Counted from the stretch's first letter, positions 43,127 to 52,085 are shown. The stretch is 64,000 nt of DNA from Streptomyces sp. CB02009 (GCF_001905825.1 NZ_LIVV01000001.1:1192379-1256378), one strand, 5' to 3'. Made by a program: numbers and translations. The notes: generated by a model not told the origin, from the sequence alone.

Positions 43127-44566
43127 TCAGGCGACCGGGGGCATCTCGGAGGCACGTGAGTCCAGGCCCATCCGCAGGTTGACCCAGGCGCCCCGGGTGA
43201 AGTCGGGGATCTCGACCGGACGGCCGCCCGCAGCCAGGGACTTGACGCTCAGCGGCACGGGGGAGCACCAGGCGGCCGAGTCGTAGACGTCGATGTCGGG
43301 CACGAGTCCGGCGCGCATCAGCTGGACGGTGCGCCACTGCAGCACGTAGTCCATGCCGCCGTGACCGCCGTTGTTGGCGGCGTCGTCGCCGATCTTCTTC
43401 CACAGCCAGTGGTCGAACTCCTTGCGGTAGGAGTCGAAGGCCCGCCAGGAATGGCCGCCGTGGTCGGGCTCGACGTAGATGCGTCCGCCGCTCGTGGCCA
43501 TGACACCCGCGTAGTCCTCGAAGATGCCGCGACTGCCCGCGAGGCTGTTGATCCGGCTGTAGGGGCGCGGCGAGCTGACGTCGTGCTCGGCGCGGATGAC
43601 CCGGCCCTTGGCGGTGTCGATGAGGCAGGTGACGAGGTCACCGTTGACGTACGTCTCCTTCCACGACGGGTGCGACCTGGGCACGAAGCGCTCGCGGTAG
43701 TCGGCGAGGCCCTTCGGTTCGGTGGCGGTGGCCCGCAGCACCGTCATCCGGTCGCCGCGGTTGATGTCCATCGCGGCGGCCACCGGAGCCAGCCCGTGCA
43801 TGGCGTAGAAGGACGCGGTGCTGCGGGTGTGCCAGCGACGGCGCCAGGCATCGGTGTAGTACGTGTCGGAGAAGAGCAGTTCGCGCAGGTCGTGGAGATA
43901 TCCGCCGTGGCCGTTGGTGATGTCGCCGAAGAGGCCCTCGTGCGCCATCTTGAGCATCGCGAGCTCGTTGCGGCCGTAGCTGCAGTTCTCGGCGAGCATG
44001 AGATGCCGGCGCGTGCGCTCCGAGGTGTCGACGAGGTCCCACAGCTCGTCGAGGCCGGTGGCGATGGGCAGTTCGACGATGACGTGCTTGCCCGCCAGCA
44101 TCGCCGCCCTGCCCTGCTGGTAGTGGAACTCCCAGGGGGTGGCGATGTAGACGAGGTCGATGTCGTCCCGTTCCAGCATCTGCGTGAACGAGGCGTCGGA
44201 GCCGCCGTACTCCGCGGGGCGGGGCTTGCCCTTCGCGACGAGTTGGTCCGCGGTGCGCCGGGCGCGGTCCGCCCTGATGTCGCAGACGGCGGTGACCGTA
44301 CAACCGGGGACGACCGACCATCCCTCGGCCATGCCCGAGCCCCGGTTGCCGAGGCCGATGACGCCGACGCGGACGGTTCCGTAGGAGGCGTACGGGACAT
44401 CGATCATGGACTTCTGGCCGGGCCTGCGCCGCGGGACGGCGGCCGGCACGGCATCTGCCTGTGCCGCGGGGGAGGCCTGGGCGGTGCCGACACCGGCTGC
44501 GGCTGCGCCGGTGGCCAGAGCTCCTCCCAGAAGCAGGCGGCGTGATACTGCGGGGATCTGAGGCAT
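43127..44566 (-). CDS. Tat-exported GH109-like Gfo/Idh/MocA oxidoreductase
   Basis: A 479-residue protein. A twin-arginine signal (VSRRLLLGGALATGAAAAGV) leads to a Rossmann fold: VRVGVIGLGNRGSGMAEGWS (GxGxxG) and VTAVCDIRADRA. GH109 hallmarks include WEFHYQQGRAAMLAGKHVIV, AENCSYGRNELAMLKMAHEG, GHGGYLHDLRELLF and YAMHGLAPVAAAMDINRGDR. GH109 enzymes hydrolyse alpha-N-acetylgalactosamine links using a bound NAD+. The ATG at 44566 has GAGGAG upstream. It is the first gene of a two-gene unit. Confidence 0.85.
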   Translation of the reverse strand: MPQIPAVSRRLLLGGALATGAAAAGVGTAQASPAAQADAVPAAVPRRRPGQKSMIDVPYASYGTVRVGVIGLGNRGSGMAEGWSVVPGCTVTAVCDIRADRARRTADQLVAKGKPRPAEYGGSDASFTQMLERDDIDLVYIATPWEFHYQQGRAAMLAGKHVIVELPIATGLDELWDLVDTSERTRRHLMLAENCSYGRNELAMLKMAHEGLFGDITNGHGGYLHDLRELLFSDTYYTDAWRRRWHTRSTASFYAMHGLAPVAAAMDINRGDRMTVLRATATEPKGLADYRERFVPRSHPSWKETYVNGDLVTCLIDTAKGRVIRAEHDVSSPRPYSRINSLAGSRGIFEDYAGVMATSGGRIYVEPDHGGHSWRAFDSYRKEFDHWLWKKIGDDAANNGGHGGMDYVLQWRTVQLMRAGLVPDIDVYDSAAWCSPVPLSVKSLAAGGRPVEIPDFTRGAWVNLRMGLDSRASEMPPVA

Positions 44567-44793
44567 GCGGAAACGCTCCTCGTCCGTATCGGCGTGATCG
44601 GCATCTCTGACGGTCAAGACTCTGGCGGGCGAGCACAGGTGTGTCAATAGATGCTCGATAGGCCTGAGTTACGAACAAGAACATGCAATCAGGTCGCGTG
44701 GTGAGCGCAGTTGCCGTCCGGCCTCCGCGTCGGACCGCCCGGGGTTCGACCGCCCGCGGTCCACTGGTGGCGTGTGGGTGAGGCCCCGGGGCG

Positions 44794-45363
44794 TCAGTCG
44801 AAGCAGCCGGTCTTCGCTCCGTCCGTCTCGGAGCCGACCTCGACCTCGAACCCGGCGCCCGAGTCGAACTCCGGCCCGGCGTCGTAGTCGTGCTCGAACT
44901 TCAGGTCCTCGGCCGAAGTGAACTGCACGGTCAGCAGGAGGGCTTCGCCGTCACCGCCCCTGGTGAAGCACAGTCCCGCCGTCGTGTCGGGGGTGCCCTG
45001 GTCCAAGGGGTCGTGCTGCACGTGCCAGCCGTCCGCCTCGGCGGTGATGCGGTAGAAGTCCACGACCTTCTGCCGGGAGCCCGGGAAGGCGTAGACGCGC
45101 GCGGCGTACAGCCAGGCGTCGCCCGTGTCGTCGACGCAGCGCGAGTCGACGGAGTCGAGCCCCTTCGGAGCGGTCGCCCCTTCGGGGACGGTGGTCAGGA
45201 TCGACTGGGAGCGCAGGCCCTTCAGCCGCGCCGCGGTGTCGTCACAGGTGTGGAACGGGGACAGCGTGGAGCAGCCGGTCAGGCCCGCGGTCATCAGCGC
45301 GGTGGCCAGAAGCAGGGTGACGGGCGGGGCGAGCGGCCGGGCGGGACGCAGGGACAGCGGCAT
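44794..45363 (-). CDS. Putative lipoprotein
   Basis: The protein has 189 residues from the ATG at 45363 (GGGAG upstream). Lipobox LTGC follows a hydrophobic core (LLLATALMTAGLTGCSTL) near residue 30. The mature part is acidic, with LYAARVYAFPGSRQKVVDFY and two pairs of cysteines, and ends GAKTGCFD. No family is recognised. The longer open frame from 45501 is Pro-rich and not credible. Confidence 0.7.
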   Translation of the reverse strand: MPLSLRPARPLAPPVTLLLATALMTAGLTGCSTLSPFHTCDDTAARLKGLRSQSILTTVPEGATAPKGLDSVDSRCVDDTGDAWLYAARVYAFPGSRQKVVDFYRITAEADGWHVQHDPLDQGTPDTTAGLCFTRGGDGEALLLTVQFTSAEDLKFEHDYDAGPEFDSGAGFEVEVGSETDGAKTGCFD

Positions 45364-45890
45364 GGAGTCTCCCGGAGGTCGTGGAGGGGGAGGGGGAGTG
45401 GGGGTGGGGAGGGGGCGGAGCCTGGGCGGTCCGGAGGCGCACCAGGCGGTACGCGGGTGCCGGGGCACGCCCTTCCACGGCAGGACACCGGACAGAGTCA
45501 TGGCGAAGGCGCAACCACCCGCGCCCAGGCTCCTGCAGGCCTTGCCCTCTCCGTACTTCTAGCGCCAGGCCGAGACACGGCCGAGGACACCTACGGCTCG
45601 GGTCGGTGCGCCCTGAGCAGGGACTACTCGACCGAAAGGGGCGGAGTGGAGCGAAGTGAGAGGCGGGGCCGGCGCGCTCGCCGCGCGGCGAGCGCGGCGC
45701 GAGGAGGTAGGGCCGCGCGGTGGGGTGCCGGCTGTGGCTTCAGGAGATCCCGCCGGGTGGGGTGTGCTGTCGTGGTACGGGGTCAGGAATCTTCGCGCGG
45801 GCAGGCCTCACGCAGGGCGCCGAGATCCTCGGCGCCCTGCGTGCGGGGTACGCCCCGCGTGAGGAGTACCCGCCCTGCGTCAGGAGTGCC
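45364..45890. other. 527-bp gap with terminator at its right end
   Basis: No gene is supported. A GC-rich palindromic section (about 45672-45705) and G-rich runs fill the left part. The right end holds a strong hairpin: cacgcagggcgccgag (45809-45824) and ctcggcgccctgcgtg (45828-45843) pair perfectly, forming the terminator of the leftward S41 peptidase gene. Confidence 0.75.
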
Positions 45891-46796
45891 TCAGTCTGCG
45901 AGTCGAGCGGCGGCCAGCGTGCGCGCCCGGTCGAGGGCGTCGGCCGCGGGGCAGAGGACGTCCGGCTGGACCCCGGTGCCTTCCCAGTTCGTGCCCGAGA
46001 CGGGATTGACGGCCCGGCCCATGGGGACGGTGACCTCCAGGTGGGGGTGAACCGTCCAGCCCTTGCAGGGGTGCGCGCCGCCACGGGTGCGTTCGCCGAC
46101 GACCACGGCACGGCCGAGCTGCTGGAGGTCGTACGCCAGCTCCTCGGCCGCGGAGAACGTGCTCTCGCTGGTCAGCACGTACAGCGGCTTGCTGCCGCCG
46201 AACCGGGCGCCGGGGACGTGCGGCAGGCTCCAGGACTGCTCCCTGCGGTCGCCCTTGCGCCAGTGCATGCTGTTGAGGTGGGTGCGCCGGTCCAGGAGGT
46301 AGCTGCAGACGAAGGCGACGGTGTCGGGATCGCCGCCGCGGTTGGCGCGGAGGTCCACGATCAGCGCCTGGGCGCGGGACGTCAGCGTGAGCGCCGCGGC
46401 CAGGGGCTCGGCGGCCCAGTCCAGCGGAAACAGCATGGGCGCAAGCTCCAGCACGGCGATGCCCCCGTCGTGCAGGCGCACCAGCGGTGCACCGCCGAGC
46501 GAGGTGTCGAAGTCCCGGCGCATGGCCTCCATCGTGGCGGCCCCCTGCTCCGGGGACACCGGTTCGGCGTGGTGCTTCAGCCTCAAATGCCGGTCGCCGT
46601 TGACGGACTGCAGGTCCGCGGTGACCAGACCGGCCAGCTCCTCGGCGCCGTCGACGTCGTAGGCGCCCTCGGCGAGGCGCCGTCGCAGCAGGTCGGCGAC
46701 CTGCTCCGCTATCTCGGGGAACACGTACTGCTCACTCACCAGCCGGGCTGTCTCGTCGATAACAGGGGCCGTCGGAAGCTTCGTTGAAGTCGTCAC
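45891..46796 (-). CDS. S41-family peptidase
   Basis: A 301-residue protein. The N-terminal helical domain (IAEQVADLLRRRLAEGAYDV) is followed by the S41 core: ALIVDLRANRGGDPDTVAFV and KPLYVLTSESTFSAAEELAY, in which the catalytic serine lies, then GRAVVVGERTRGGAHPCKGW. This matches IRBP/tricorn-like S41 enzymes. No signal peptide is seen, so it is probably cytosolic, perhaps hydrolysing peptides. It is divergent from an ArsR regulator over a 58-bp spacer with an operator-like repeat. Confidence 0.85.
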   Translation of the reverse strand: MTTSTKLPTAPVIDETARLVSEQYVFPEIAEQVADLLRRRLAEGAYDVDGAEELAGLVTADLQSVNGDRHLRLKHHAEPVSPEQGAATMEAMRRDFDTSLGGAPLVRLHDGGIAVLELAPMLFPLDWAAEPLAAALTLTSRAQALIVDLRANRGGDPDTVAFVCSYLLDRRTHLNSMHWRKGDRREQSWSLPHVPGARFGGSKPLYVLTSESTFSAAEELAYDLQQLGRAVVVGERTRGGAHPCKGWTVHPHLEVTVPMGRAVNPVSGTNWEGTGVQPDVLCPAADALDRARTLAAARLAD

Positions 46797-46830
46797 GGCG
46801 GGAAGTACAGCACCACCCTTGCGTAAGCGT

Positions 46831-46853
46831 CAAAGAATTTAGACACTTCTTTG
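46831..46853. promoter_or_regulatory. Inverted repeat, probable ArsR operator
   Basis: CAAAGAA-N9-TTCTTTG, seven-base arms perfect, in the 58-bp divergent spacer. It ends immediately before the ArsR ATG and is AT-rich. It probably controls both the S41 peptidase gene and the regulator. Confidence 0.75.
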
Positions 46854-46854
46854 C

Positions 46855-47451
46855 ATGCCTGATCAGCTCCCCTACCAGCCGCCGCCCGAGGACGTCCTGG
46901 AGATCGGTGCCCCCGAGCAGTTCGCGGCACTGGCCCACCCGTTGCGCCAGCGGCTGCTCTTCGCCCTCGGCCACCGGCCCGCGACCACCAGCCAGCTCGC
47001 GACACAGCTCGACGCGAAGAAGGGCAACGTCGCCCACCACCTCAAAGTCCTGCGCGAAGCCGGACTGATCCACATCGCCGAGACCCGCCAGGTCCGCGGC
47101 GGCACCGAGCAGTACTACCAGCGCACGGCCCGCCACATGATCGTCGCCCGCCCCCAGGCGGCGGGGACCGCCGCGATGCTCACCGCCGTCGCCCAGGAGC
47201 TCGACCGCTCTCCCGTCGACCCCCACCTGACACTGCGCCACCTGCGTCTCGGCCCGGCGCAGGCGAAGGAACTCGGTGAGACCCTCACCCGACTCGTCGA
47301 CGAGGCGGAGGAGGATCCGGAGGGGCAGCCGCTGCACGGGGTGCTGGTGGCGCTCTACCAGCAGGCCTCACCCACCGGCTCCACCGGCTCCACCGGCTCC
47401 ACCGGCACCACCGGCACCAGCGACACGACCACAACCACCGGTCCGACCTGA
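46855..47451 (+). CDS. ArsR-family winged-helix regulator
   Basis: A 198-residue protein. The winged helix is clear: FAALAHPLRQRLLFALGHRP, TTSQLATQLDAKKGNVAHHL, KVLREAGLIHIAETRQVRGG. A helical C-terminal domain (QAKELGETLTRLVDEAEEDP) follows, then a Thr/Gly/Ser-rich tail made by a caccggctc repeat (about 47371-47410), which is probably disordered. The palindrome upstream of its start and the divergent S41 gene suggest it autoregulates and represses the peptidase. Its stop overlaps the next ATG by one base (TGATG). Confidence 0.85.
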   Translation: MPDQLPYQPPPEDVLEIGAPEQFAALAHPLRQRLLFALGHRPATTSQLATQLDAKKGNVAHHLKVLREAGLIHIAETRQVRGGTEQYYQRTARHMIVARPQAAGTAAMLTAVAQELDRSPVDPHLTLRHLRLGPAQAKELGETLTRLVDEAEEDPEGQPLHGVLVALYQQASPTGSTGSTGSTGTTGTSDTTTTTGPT

Positions 47452-47513
47452 TGGCATCCACCGCACAGAGCGGCACGCGAGGGCAGGGCCGCTCCCGCCC
47501 TACGATCACACCC

Positions 47514-48341
47514 ATGTCGATCACATCGTCCATGCCCGTCCTGCGGGGACGCGGTGCGACCGTTCTGAGTGCGGTGCGAGGCGGGCTGGTTCTGGAACGC
47601 CCCGGCGGGCAGGTGATGATCCCCTTCAGGGCCATCGCCCGCGTCCACGTCGAGGCGCGCGAGGTCACGGTCGAGCTGAGCGCCCCCGCGGGGGCGGAGC
47701 CGTCCGTCCACCGGATCGAGGAGGTGAGTGCGGCCGCGGCCGCCGCCTTCGCCGACGCGGTGAACGTCCTGCTGCCCGCCCCTGTCGAGGACGTCGACGG
47801 CAGCGCCCTCGTCGAGGTGCGGACCTTCACCCGTACCTGGCTCCAGAGGTTCCGGCGCACGCTGGGGCGGGTCCTGCTCGGTTGCCTGGGTGGAGTCCTC
47901 GCGCTGTCCGTGACCAACGCCGTCGCGGGGGACGGGCCCACCACGGTGACCGGGGCCCTCTTCGTCGCGGCGCTGGGTGCCCTGGCCGTCGTGGGCATCG
48001 GGCTCGGCGCGGTGTGTGTGGTGCCGTGGTTGCACGAGACGCGCCGGCGCAGGTACGGGGTGACCGTCATCGCTGAACAGGCGGACGGGCAGGGGACGTA
48101 CCGGTACACGGACGGCAGTGGCACCGTCCGAGCCTTCTCCCACCCCAGCCCGGCGCCGTCCCTCCAGGCCTGCTACGACCCACGGGACCCGTCGGACGTG
48201 CTCGTGCTCCAGGATCGGTCGTCGCGGCTCATCGACATCGCGCTCGGATCCTGCTTCCTGCTCGCCGGACTCGGTGGGATCGCGGCCGTGGTCGGTCTCG
48301 TCGCCATGACGATCCTCGGCAGGCCGCTCCTCCAGCCGTAG
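47514..48341 (+). CDS. Membrane protein of unknown function
   Basis: A 275-residue protein with three membrane helices: LLGCLGGVLALSVTNAVAGD, LFVAALGALAVVGIGLGAVC and IALGSCFLLAGLGGIAAVVG. An N-terminal soluble domain (VMIPFRAIARVHVEAREVTV) precedes them; in between is a beta-rich extracellular or cytosolic segment (YRYTDGSGTVRAFSHPSPAP). The start at 47514 follows a TACGAT element, suggesting a leaderless form; an alternative ATG at 47451 would give TGATG coupling to the regulator. No family is recognised. Confidence 0.65.
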   Translation: MSITSSMPVLRGRGATVLSAVRGGLVLERPGGQVMIPFRAIARVHVEAREVTVELSAPAGAEPSVHRIEEVSAAAAAAFADAVNVLLPAPVEDVDGSALVEVRTFTRTWLQRFRRTLGRVLLGCLGGVLALSVTNAVAGDGPTTVTGALFVAALGALAVVGIGLGAVCVVPWLHETRRRRYGVTVIAEQADGQGTYRYTDGSGTVRAFSHPSPAPSLQACYDPRDPSDVLVLQDRSSRLIDIALGSCFLLAGLGGIAAVVGLVAMTILGRPLLQP

Positions 48342-48413
48342 CTCAGTCGGTCCTGCGCCGCTCCTCCAGGCGTCCTCGCACGGCGTACTGCCCCGCTTTC
48401 CGGGCGGTCCACG

Positions 48414-48653
48414 TCACCGGCGATCGCCTTGCCGGCTGTCGTGCTCGACGGCCGGTTCCTGGATCGGGCGGCTGTCGGTGGCCTGGTAGGTGGCCTGCGG
48501 GGGCGGGCCGCCGTCGGCCTTCATCGCCCTGGACTCGCTCTTGAGGATGCGGGCCGCCTTGCCCGCGCTGCGGGCGAGGTCGGGCAGCTTCTTGGCCCCG
48601 AGGAGCAGAATGACGACGATCAGGAGGATCGCTATCTCGCTGATTCCGAACAC
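48414..48653 (-). CDS. tatA: TatA-type twin-arginine translocase subunit
   Basis: A 79-residue protein: [20 protein letters not shown] is the N-terminal membrane helix and [20 protein letters not shown] the amphipathic helix with the FG/KLP hinge typical of TatA. The C-terminal 35 residues are hydrophilic. TatA oligomers form the protein-conducting part of the Tat system. No tatB or tatC gene is nearby, so this is probably an extra TatA paralogue supplied to the main system. Confidence 0.9.
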   Translation of the reverse strand: MFGISEIAILLIVVILLLGAKKLPDLARSAGKAARILKSESRAMKADGGPPPQATYQATDSRPIQEPAVEHDSRQGDRR

Positions 48654-48713
48654 TGGCTTCCGTTCTCTGGAGGGGCTGACTCGCTCGGTGACTCAGGCGA
48701 CTCGCTCGGCGGC

Positions 48714-49289
48714 TCAGACGTTGACGCCGAAGTCGGCGGCGATGCCGGCGAGTCCGGAGGCGTAGCCCTGACCCACGGCACGGAACTTCCACTCGGTGCC
48801 GTGACGGTAGAGCTCTCCGAAGATCATCGCGGTCTCGGTGGCGGCGTCCTCGGAGAGGTCATAGCGGGCGAGTTCGACGCCGCCGGCCTGGTTGACCACC
48901 CGGATGAAGGCGTTGCGGACCTGGCCGAAGCTCTGGCCGCGGTTGTCGGCGTCGTGGATGGACACCGGGAAGCTGATCTTCGTGATGTCGGCGGGCACGG
49001 CGGCCAGGTCGACCTTGATGGCCTCGTCGTCACCGTCGCCCTCGCCGGTGAGGTTGTCGCCGGTGTGCTCGACCGAACCGTCCGGGCTGGTGAGGTTGTT
49101 GTAGAAGACGAAGTGACGGTCGGAGGCGACCTTCCCCGTGTCGTTCAGGAGCAGGGCGCTCGCGTCGAGGTCGTAGTCGTTCCCGGTGGTCGTGCGGACG
49201 TCCCAGCCCAGGCCCACCAGGACGGCGGTCAGCCCCGGTGCCTCCTTGGTCAGCGAGACGTTGCCACCCTTGGAGAGGCTTACACCCAT
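48714..49289 (-). CDS. terD: TerD-family tellurium/stress protein
   Basis: A 191-residue protein: [40 protein letters not shown] and [20 protein letters not shown] are diagnostic TerD motifs, with acidic calcium-binding segments ([26 protein letters not shown] [14 protein letters not shown]). TerD proteins bind Ca2+ and are linked to tellurite and stress tolerance. It is divergent from the blaI gene, and the BlaI-type palindrome at 49331-49346 lies in the shared promoter region. Confidence 0.95.
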   Translation of the reverse strand: MGVSLSKGGNVSLTKEAPGLTAVLVGLGWDVRTTTGNDYDLDASALLLNDTGKVASDRHFVFYNNLTSPDGSVEHTGDNLTGEGDGDDEAIKVDLAAVPADITKISFPVSIHDADNRGQSFGQVRNAFIRVVNQAGGVELARYDLSEDAATETAMIFGELYRHGTEWKFRAVGQGYASGLAGIAADFGVNV

Positions 49290-49330
49290 GTCGTCTTCCT
49301 TCGGAGCCGTAGCGTGTTGGAGCCTGTGAT

Positions 49331-49346
49331 TCTACAGTGATGTAGA
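49331..49346. promoter_or_regulatory. BlaI-type operator, site 1
   Basis: TCTACA-gtga-TGTAGA, perfect six-base arms with a 4-base spacer. It lies between the divergent terD (start 49289) and blaI-like gene (start 49369), so it can control both. It matches TACA-N4-TGTA operators known for BlaI/MecI-family repressors. Confidence 0.85.
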
Positions 49347-49368
49347 GCGAGTGGGAAAGGGTGAGGCG

Positions 49369-49794
49369 ATGCGTCGGGAAGGGGACGGGACGGCGATGGG
49401 CGAACGCGACGGCCATGACGCTGTTCCGCGGCGGCGGGCCCAGGGTGAGCTCGAAGCGCAGGTGCTGGCCGCGCTGCGTCAGGCATCCGGTGCCCGCACC
49501 GCGGGGCGGGTGCAGGAATGGCTCGGTGGCGATCTCGCCCAGACGACCGTCATCACGATCCTGACGCGCCTGCACGCCAAAGGCGCGGTGAGCAGGCGGC
49601 GGGTGGGCCGGTCGTTCGAGTGGACGGCGGTCGCGGACGAGGCCGGGCTCGCCGCCCTGCGGATGCGGAAGGTCCTGGACGGCGAGGCGGACCGGAAGAC
49701 GGTCCTCGCCAGGTTCGTGACGGCCCTCTCACCGCATGACGAGAGCCTCCTGCGCGAGCTGCTCGCGCAGGAGCACTCGGAGGGGGAGAGCTGA
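49369..49794 (+). CDS. BlaI/MecI/CopY-family transcriptional repressor
   Basis: A 141-residue protein with the penicillinase-repressor helix-turn-helix: RRRAQGELEAQVLAALRQAS, GRVQEWLGGDLAQTTVITIL and TRLHAKGAVSRRRVGRSFEW. The C-terminal dimerisation/cleavage domain follows. Repressors of this family are inactivated by a partner M56 protease. The ATG at 49369 was chosen; a GTG at 49351 and an ATG at 49396 are also in frame. The M56 gene begins just after its stop, completing the usual pair. Confidence 0.9.
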   Translation: MRREGDGTAMGERDGHDAVPRRRAQGELEAQVLAALRQASGARTAGRVQEWLGGDLAQTTVITILTRLHAKGAVSRRRVGRSFEWTAVADEAGLAALRMRKVLDGEADRKTVLARFVTALSPHDESLLRELLAQEHSEGES

Positions 49795-49798
49795 CGGC

Positions 49799-50776
49799 GT
49801 GGGGGTCTTCGTCTTCCTGCCGCTGGTGCTGCCCTTGACGGCGTGGCCGGTGGCGCGCCTTGCCGAGCACCACCTTCATCCGCGGATGGCCACGTGGCTG
49901 CTGACGGGTGCCTCGGCCGTGCTCGCCGTGTGCAGCACCCTGTCCCTCGCACTGCTGATGGTGGTCGGCACCGCGCAACTGCCCGGCAACCCGCTGCCGG
50001 ACGGCTGGTCCGACCCCGAGGTCCGTGAGGCCGTCCCCTACGACGAGGTCGCGGGCAGGATCGCCATTCCCACCCTGATCCTGGTCCTCGCCTCCTGTGC
50101 CAGGGCCGCGTGGCGGCATCGGCGCGTACGCCGACGGGCCGGCCGCGCGTTGGAAGGACTGCCCGCGACCTCGGTCGTGGTGCTGCCCGATGCCAGCCCG
50201 TACGCGTACGCCCTTCCGGGCCGGAAGAGCCGCGCAGGCGTCTTTGCGAAGGGCCGCGCGACGGGCGGGGCGAGGGATCGTGTCGTGGTCACCACCGCGA
50301 TGCTCGCCACGCTGGCCGGGCCGGAGCGACGCGCGCTGTTCGCCCACGAACGTGCCCACCTGGCGGCCCGCCATCACAGGTTCCTGCTGACCGTGCAACT
50401 CGCCGCCCGCGCGAACCCGTTCCTGCGGCCCCTGCGTACAGCCGTCACGTACACCACCGAGCGGTGGGCGGACGAGGAGGCGGCCACGAGCGTCGGAAGC
50501 CGACGGGTCGTGGCCCGGGCGGTCGGCAAGGCCGCGCTGATCTCGCGCGGCGCGCCGTCCGTGACCCTCGCGGGGTTCGCCGTGGTCGGCCCCGTGCCGC
50601 GCCGCGTCGCGGCTCTGCTGGGTCCTGCTCCGGCCGCCCGCTCGTGGCCGTCCCTGTTCACCGGCGCGGGCCTGGCCGCGTGGGGGGCGGCGGCCGGCAC
50701 CGCCGCCTCCGCGCTGTCCTCGGCGAACTCGGCCGTCACGCTGTTCGTGATTCTGAAAGCGGCGACCCCGCTCTAG
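49799..50776 (+). CDS. M56-family metallopeptidase (BlaR1-like sensor)
   Basis: A 325-residue membrane protein from a GTG, five bases after the BlaI stop. Hydrophobic helices occur near residues 5-20, 34-54 and 83-101, and near the C-terminus. The zinc peptidase motif is HERAHLAARHH (HExxH), with downstream ERWADEEAA providing the third ligand. Unlike BlaR1 of staphylococci there is no penicillin-binding sensor domain, so the trigger is unknown. It should cleave or inactivate the cognate repressor. Confidence 0.85.
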   Translation: MGVFVFLPLVLPLTAWPVARLAEHHLHPRMATWLLTGASAVLAVCSTLSLALLMVVGTAQLPGNPLPDGWSDPEVREAVPYDEVAGRIAIPTLILVLASCARAAWRHRRVRRRAGRALEGLPATSVVVLPDASPYAYALPGRKSRAGVFAKGRATGGARDRVVVTTAMLATLAGPERRALFAHERAHLAARHHRFLLTVQLAARANPFLRPLRTAVTYTTERWADEEAATSVGSRRVVARAVGKAALISRGAPSVTLAGFAVVGPVPRRVAALLGPAPAARSWPSLFTGAGLAAWGAAAGTAASALSSANSAVTLFVILKAATPL

Positions 50777-50777
50777 C

Positions 50778-50820
50778 GGGCTCTCCCAGGGCTCTCCCAA
50801 GGCTCCGCCGGGCTCTCCCG
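50778..50820. repeat. Short direct repeats after the M56 gene
   Basis: The unit gggctctccca occurs at 50778-50788 and 50789-50799, with degenerate copies to 50820. It begins one base after the M56 stop. Confidence 0.6.
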
Positions 50821-50860
50821 GGCGATGCGAGGGCTGAGGGGGCCGGGCGGGCTGGCGTGC

Positions 50861-51919
50861 TCAGCCCTCCTCGCCTTCGTCCTCGCCTCCCTCGTCCTCA
50901 TCATCTCCCTCGAAGAAGTCCCCGACCTCGTCGACGACTTCGGCTGCGACCATGCCGCCGACGACCCCGACGGCGACACCGGCAGCACCCGCCGCGACCA
51001 CGGTGCCCATGCCCATGCCCGTCCCCGTGTCGGAGCGGTGGCCGTGCCCGGCCCCGTGACCGGAGTGGCCCTGGTGCTCCTTGCCGGCGTACGGAGCGCC
51101 GTGGTCACCGGCGTGGGCCCCGTACGGGGACGGTGCCGCGTACGAGACGCGGTGCTCCACGAGCTGACGCATCCACGACTCCACCTCGGTGTTCCAGTCC
51201 ACTCGTTCGACGCCGTCATGGCTGACTGTGTGGCGGCCGAGGACGTCGTGACCCTCGGAGAGGAGTCCGCCGCGCTTGTCCGCTTCCAGGACGACCTCCA
51301 TTCCGCCCGGTCCGGCGAGGAAGGTCACCTCGATCTCGTCGACCTGGTGCGCGTACCCGGGCGAAGGGGTGATCTCGATCTCCTGGTAGAAGGGCAGTTG
51401 CTGGCCCGTTCCGCTGATGTGCCCGAGTTCGAGGTCGGCCGACCTGAAACCGAAGCCGAGCTGCCCGAGGGCCTCGAGGATCGCCTCCTGGGCGGGCAGG
51501 GGGCGTACCGCCAGCGGGTCGAGGTCGCCCTTGTCCTTCCCGCCGGCGACGCCGAGCTCGGTCCGTACGCCCAGGGTGATGCCCAGGCCCTGACCGTACA
51601 GCTCGGTGATCGGGGTCTCCCAGGGCAGGGGGAAGGAGAACGGCACGCTGCGCAGTTCGCCCTCCGCGAGGCGGAAGCCCCCGCTCACCACCTGCCGGTG
51701 GAAGACCACCGCGCCCTCGGACTCCCCGCCGTCGTGTTCGGCCTCGACGTGGGCCACGAGCTCCAGGGTGATGTGCTCGACGGTGAAGTCAACACTGCCG
51801 CCCTTGAGGTGGACGTGCCCGCCGAGATGGCCGCCCGGCGTCACCGCGCCCGGGTCGAGGGCCGTGTCCACGGACGGGCCGCCGACACCGAGCGAGCCGA
51901 GCAGTCGCTTGAACACCAT
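50861..51919 (-). CDS. spo0M: Spo0M-family sporulation control protein
   Basis: A 352-residue arrestin-fold protein from the ATG at 51919 (AAGGAG upstream): MVFKRLLGSLGVGGPSVDTA, VHLKGGSVDFTVEHITLELV and PFSFPLPWETPITELYGQGL are diagnostic of SpoOM. The C-terminal tail is His/Gly-rich (HQGHSGHGAGHGHR), then hydrophobic and very acidic at the end (EGDDEDEGGEDEGEEG). In Bacillus, Spo0M affects the sporulation phosphorelay; its Streptomyces role is not settled. A BlaI-type palindrome lies in its upstream region. Confidence 0.85.
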   Translation of the reverse strand: MVFKRLLGSLGVGGPSVDTALDPGAVTPGGHLGGHVHLKGGSVDFTVEHITLELVAHVEAEHDGGESEGAVVFHRQVVSGGFRLAEGELRSVPFSFPLPWETPITELYGQGLGITLGVRTELGVAGGKDKGDLDPLAVRPLPAQEAILEALGQLGFGFRSADLELGHISGTGQQLPFYQEIEITPSPGYAHQVDEIEVTFLAGPGGMEVVLEADKRGGLLSEGHDVLGRHTVSHDGVERVDWNTEVESWMRQLVEHRVSYAAPSPYGAHAGDHGAPYAGKEHQGHSGHGAGHGHRSDTGTGMGMGTVVAAGAAGVAVGVVGGMVAAEVVDEVGDFFEGDDEDEGGEDEGEEG

Positions 51920-52003
51920 GGTGGCGTTCACTCCTTCATGTGTGGTTCGGATGCTGTCGAAGCCCTCCCGAGGTTTCGGAGGGGCGAGGGGACCCGGCCC
52001 ACG

Positions 52004-52039
52004 CGATCCGATCCGATCCGATCCGATCCGGCCGATCCG
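52004..52039. repeat. Pentanucleotide (atccg) repeat
   Basis: Five direct copies of atccg run from 52006 to 52030 and another follows a gcc interruption. It lies in the leader of spo0M, between its operator and its start, and is prone to length change. Confidence 0.85.
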
Positions 52040-52069
52040 ATCGGATGCGCGTGTCATCCGGGCCTTTCC

Positions 52070-52085
52070 TCTACAGCTCTGTAGA
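52070..52085. promoter_or_regulatory. BlaI-type operator, site 2
   Basis: TCTACA-gctc-TGTAGA, arms identical to site 1. It lies upstream of the leftward spo0M gene, about 150 bp from its start, overlapping a likely promoter. Confidence 0.85.
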
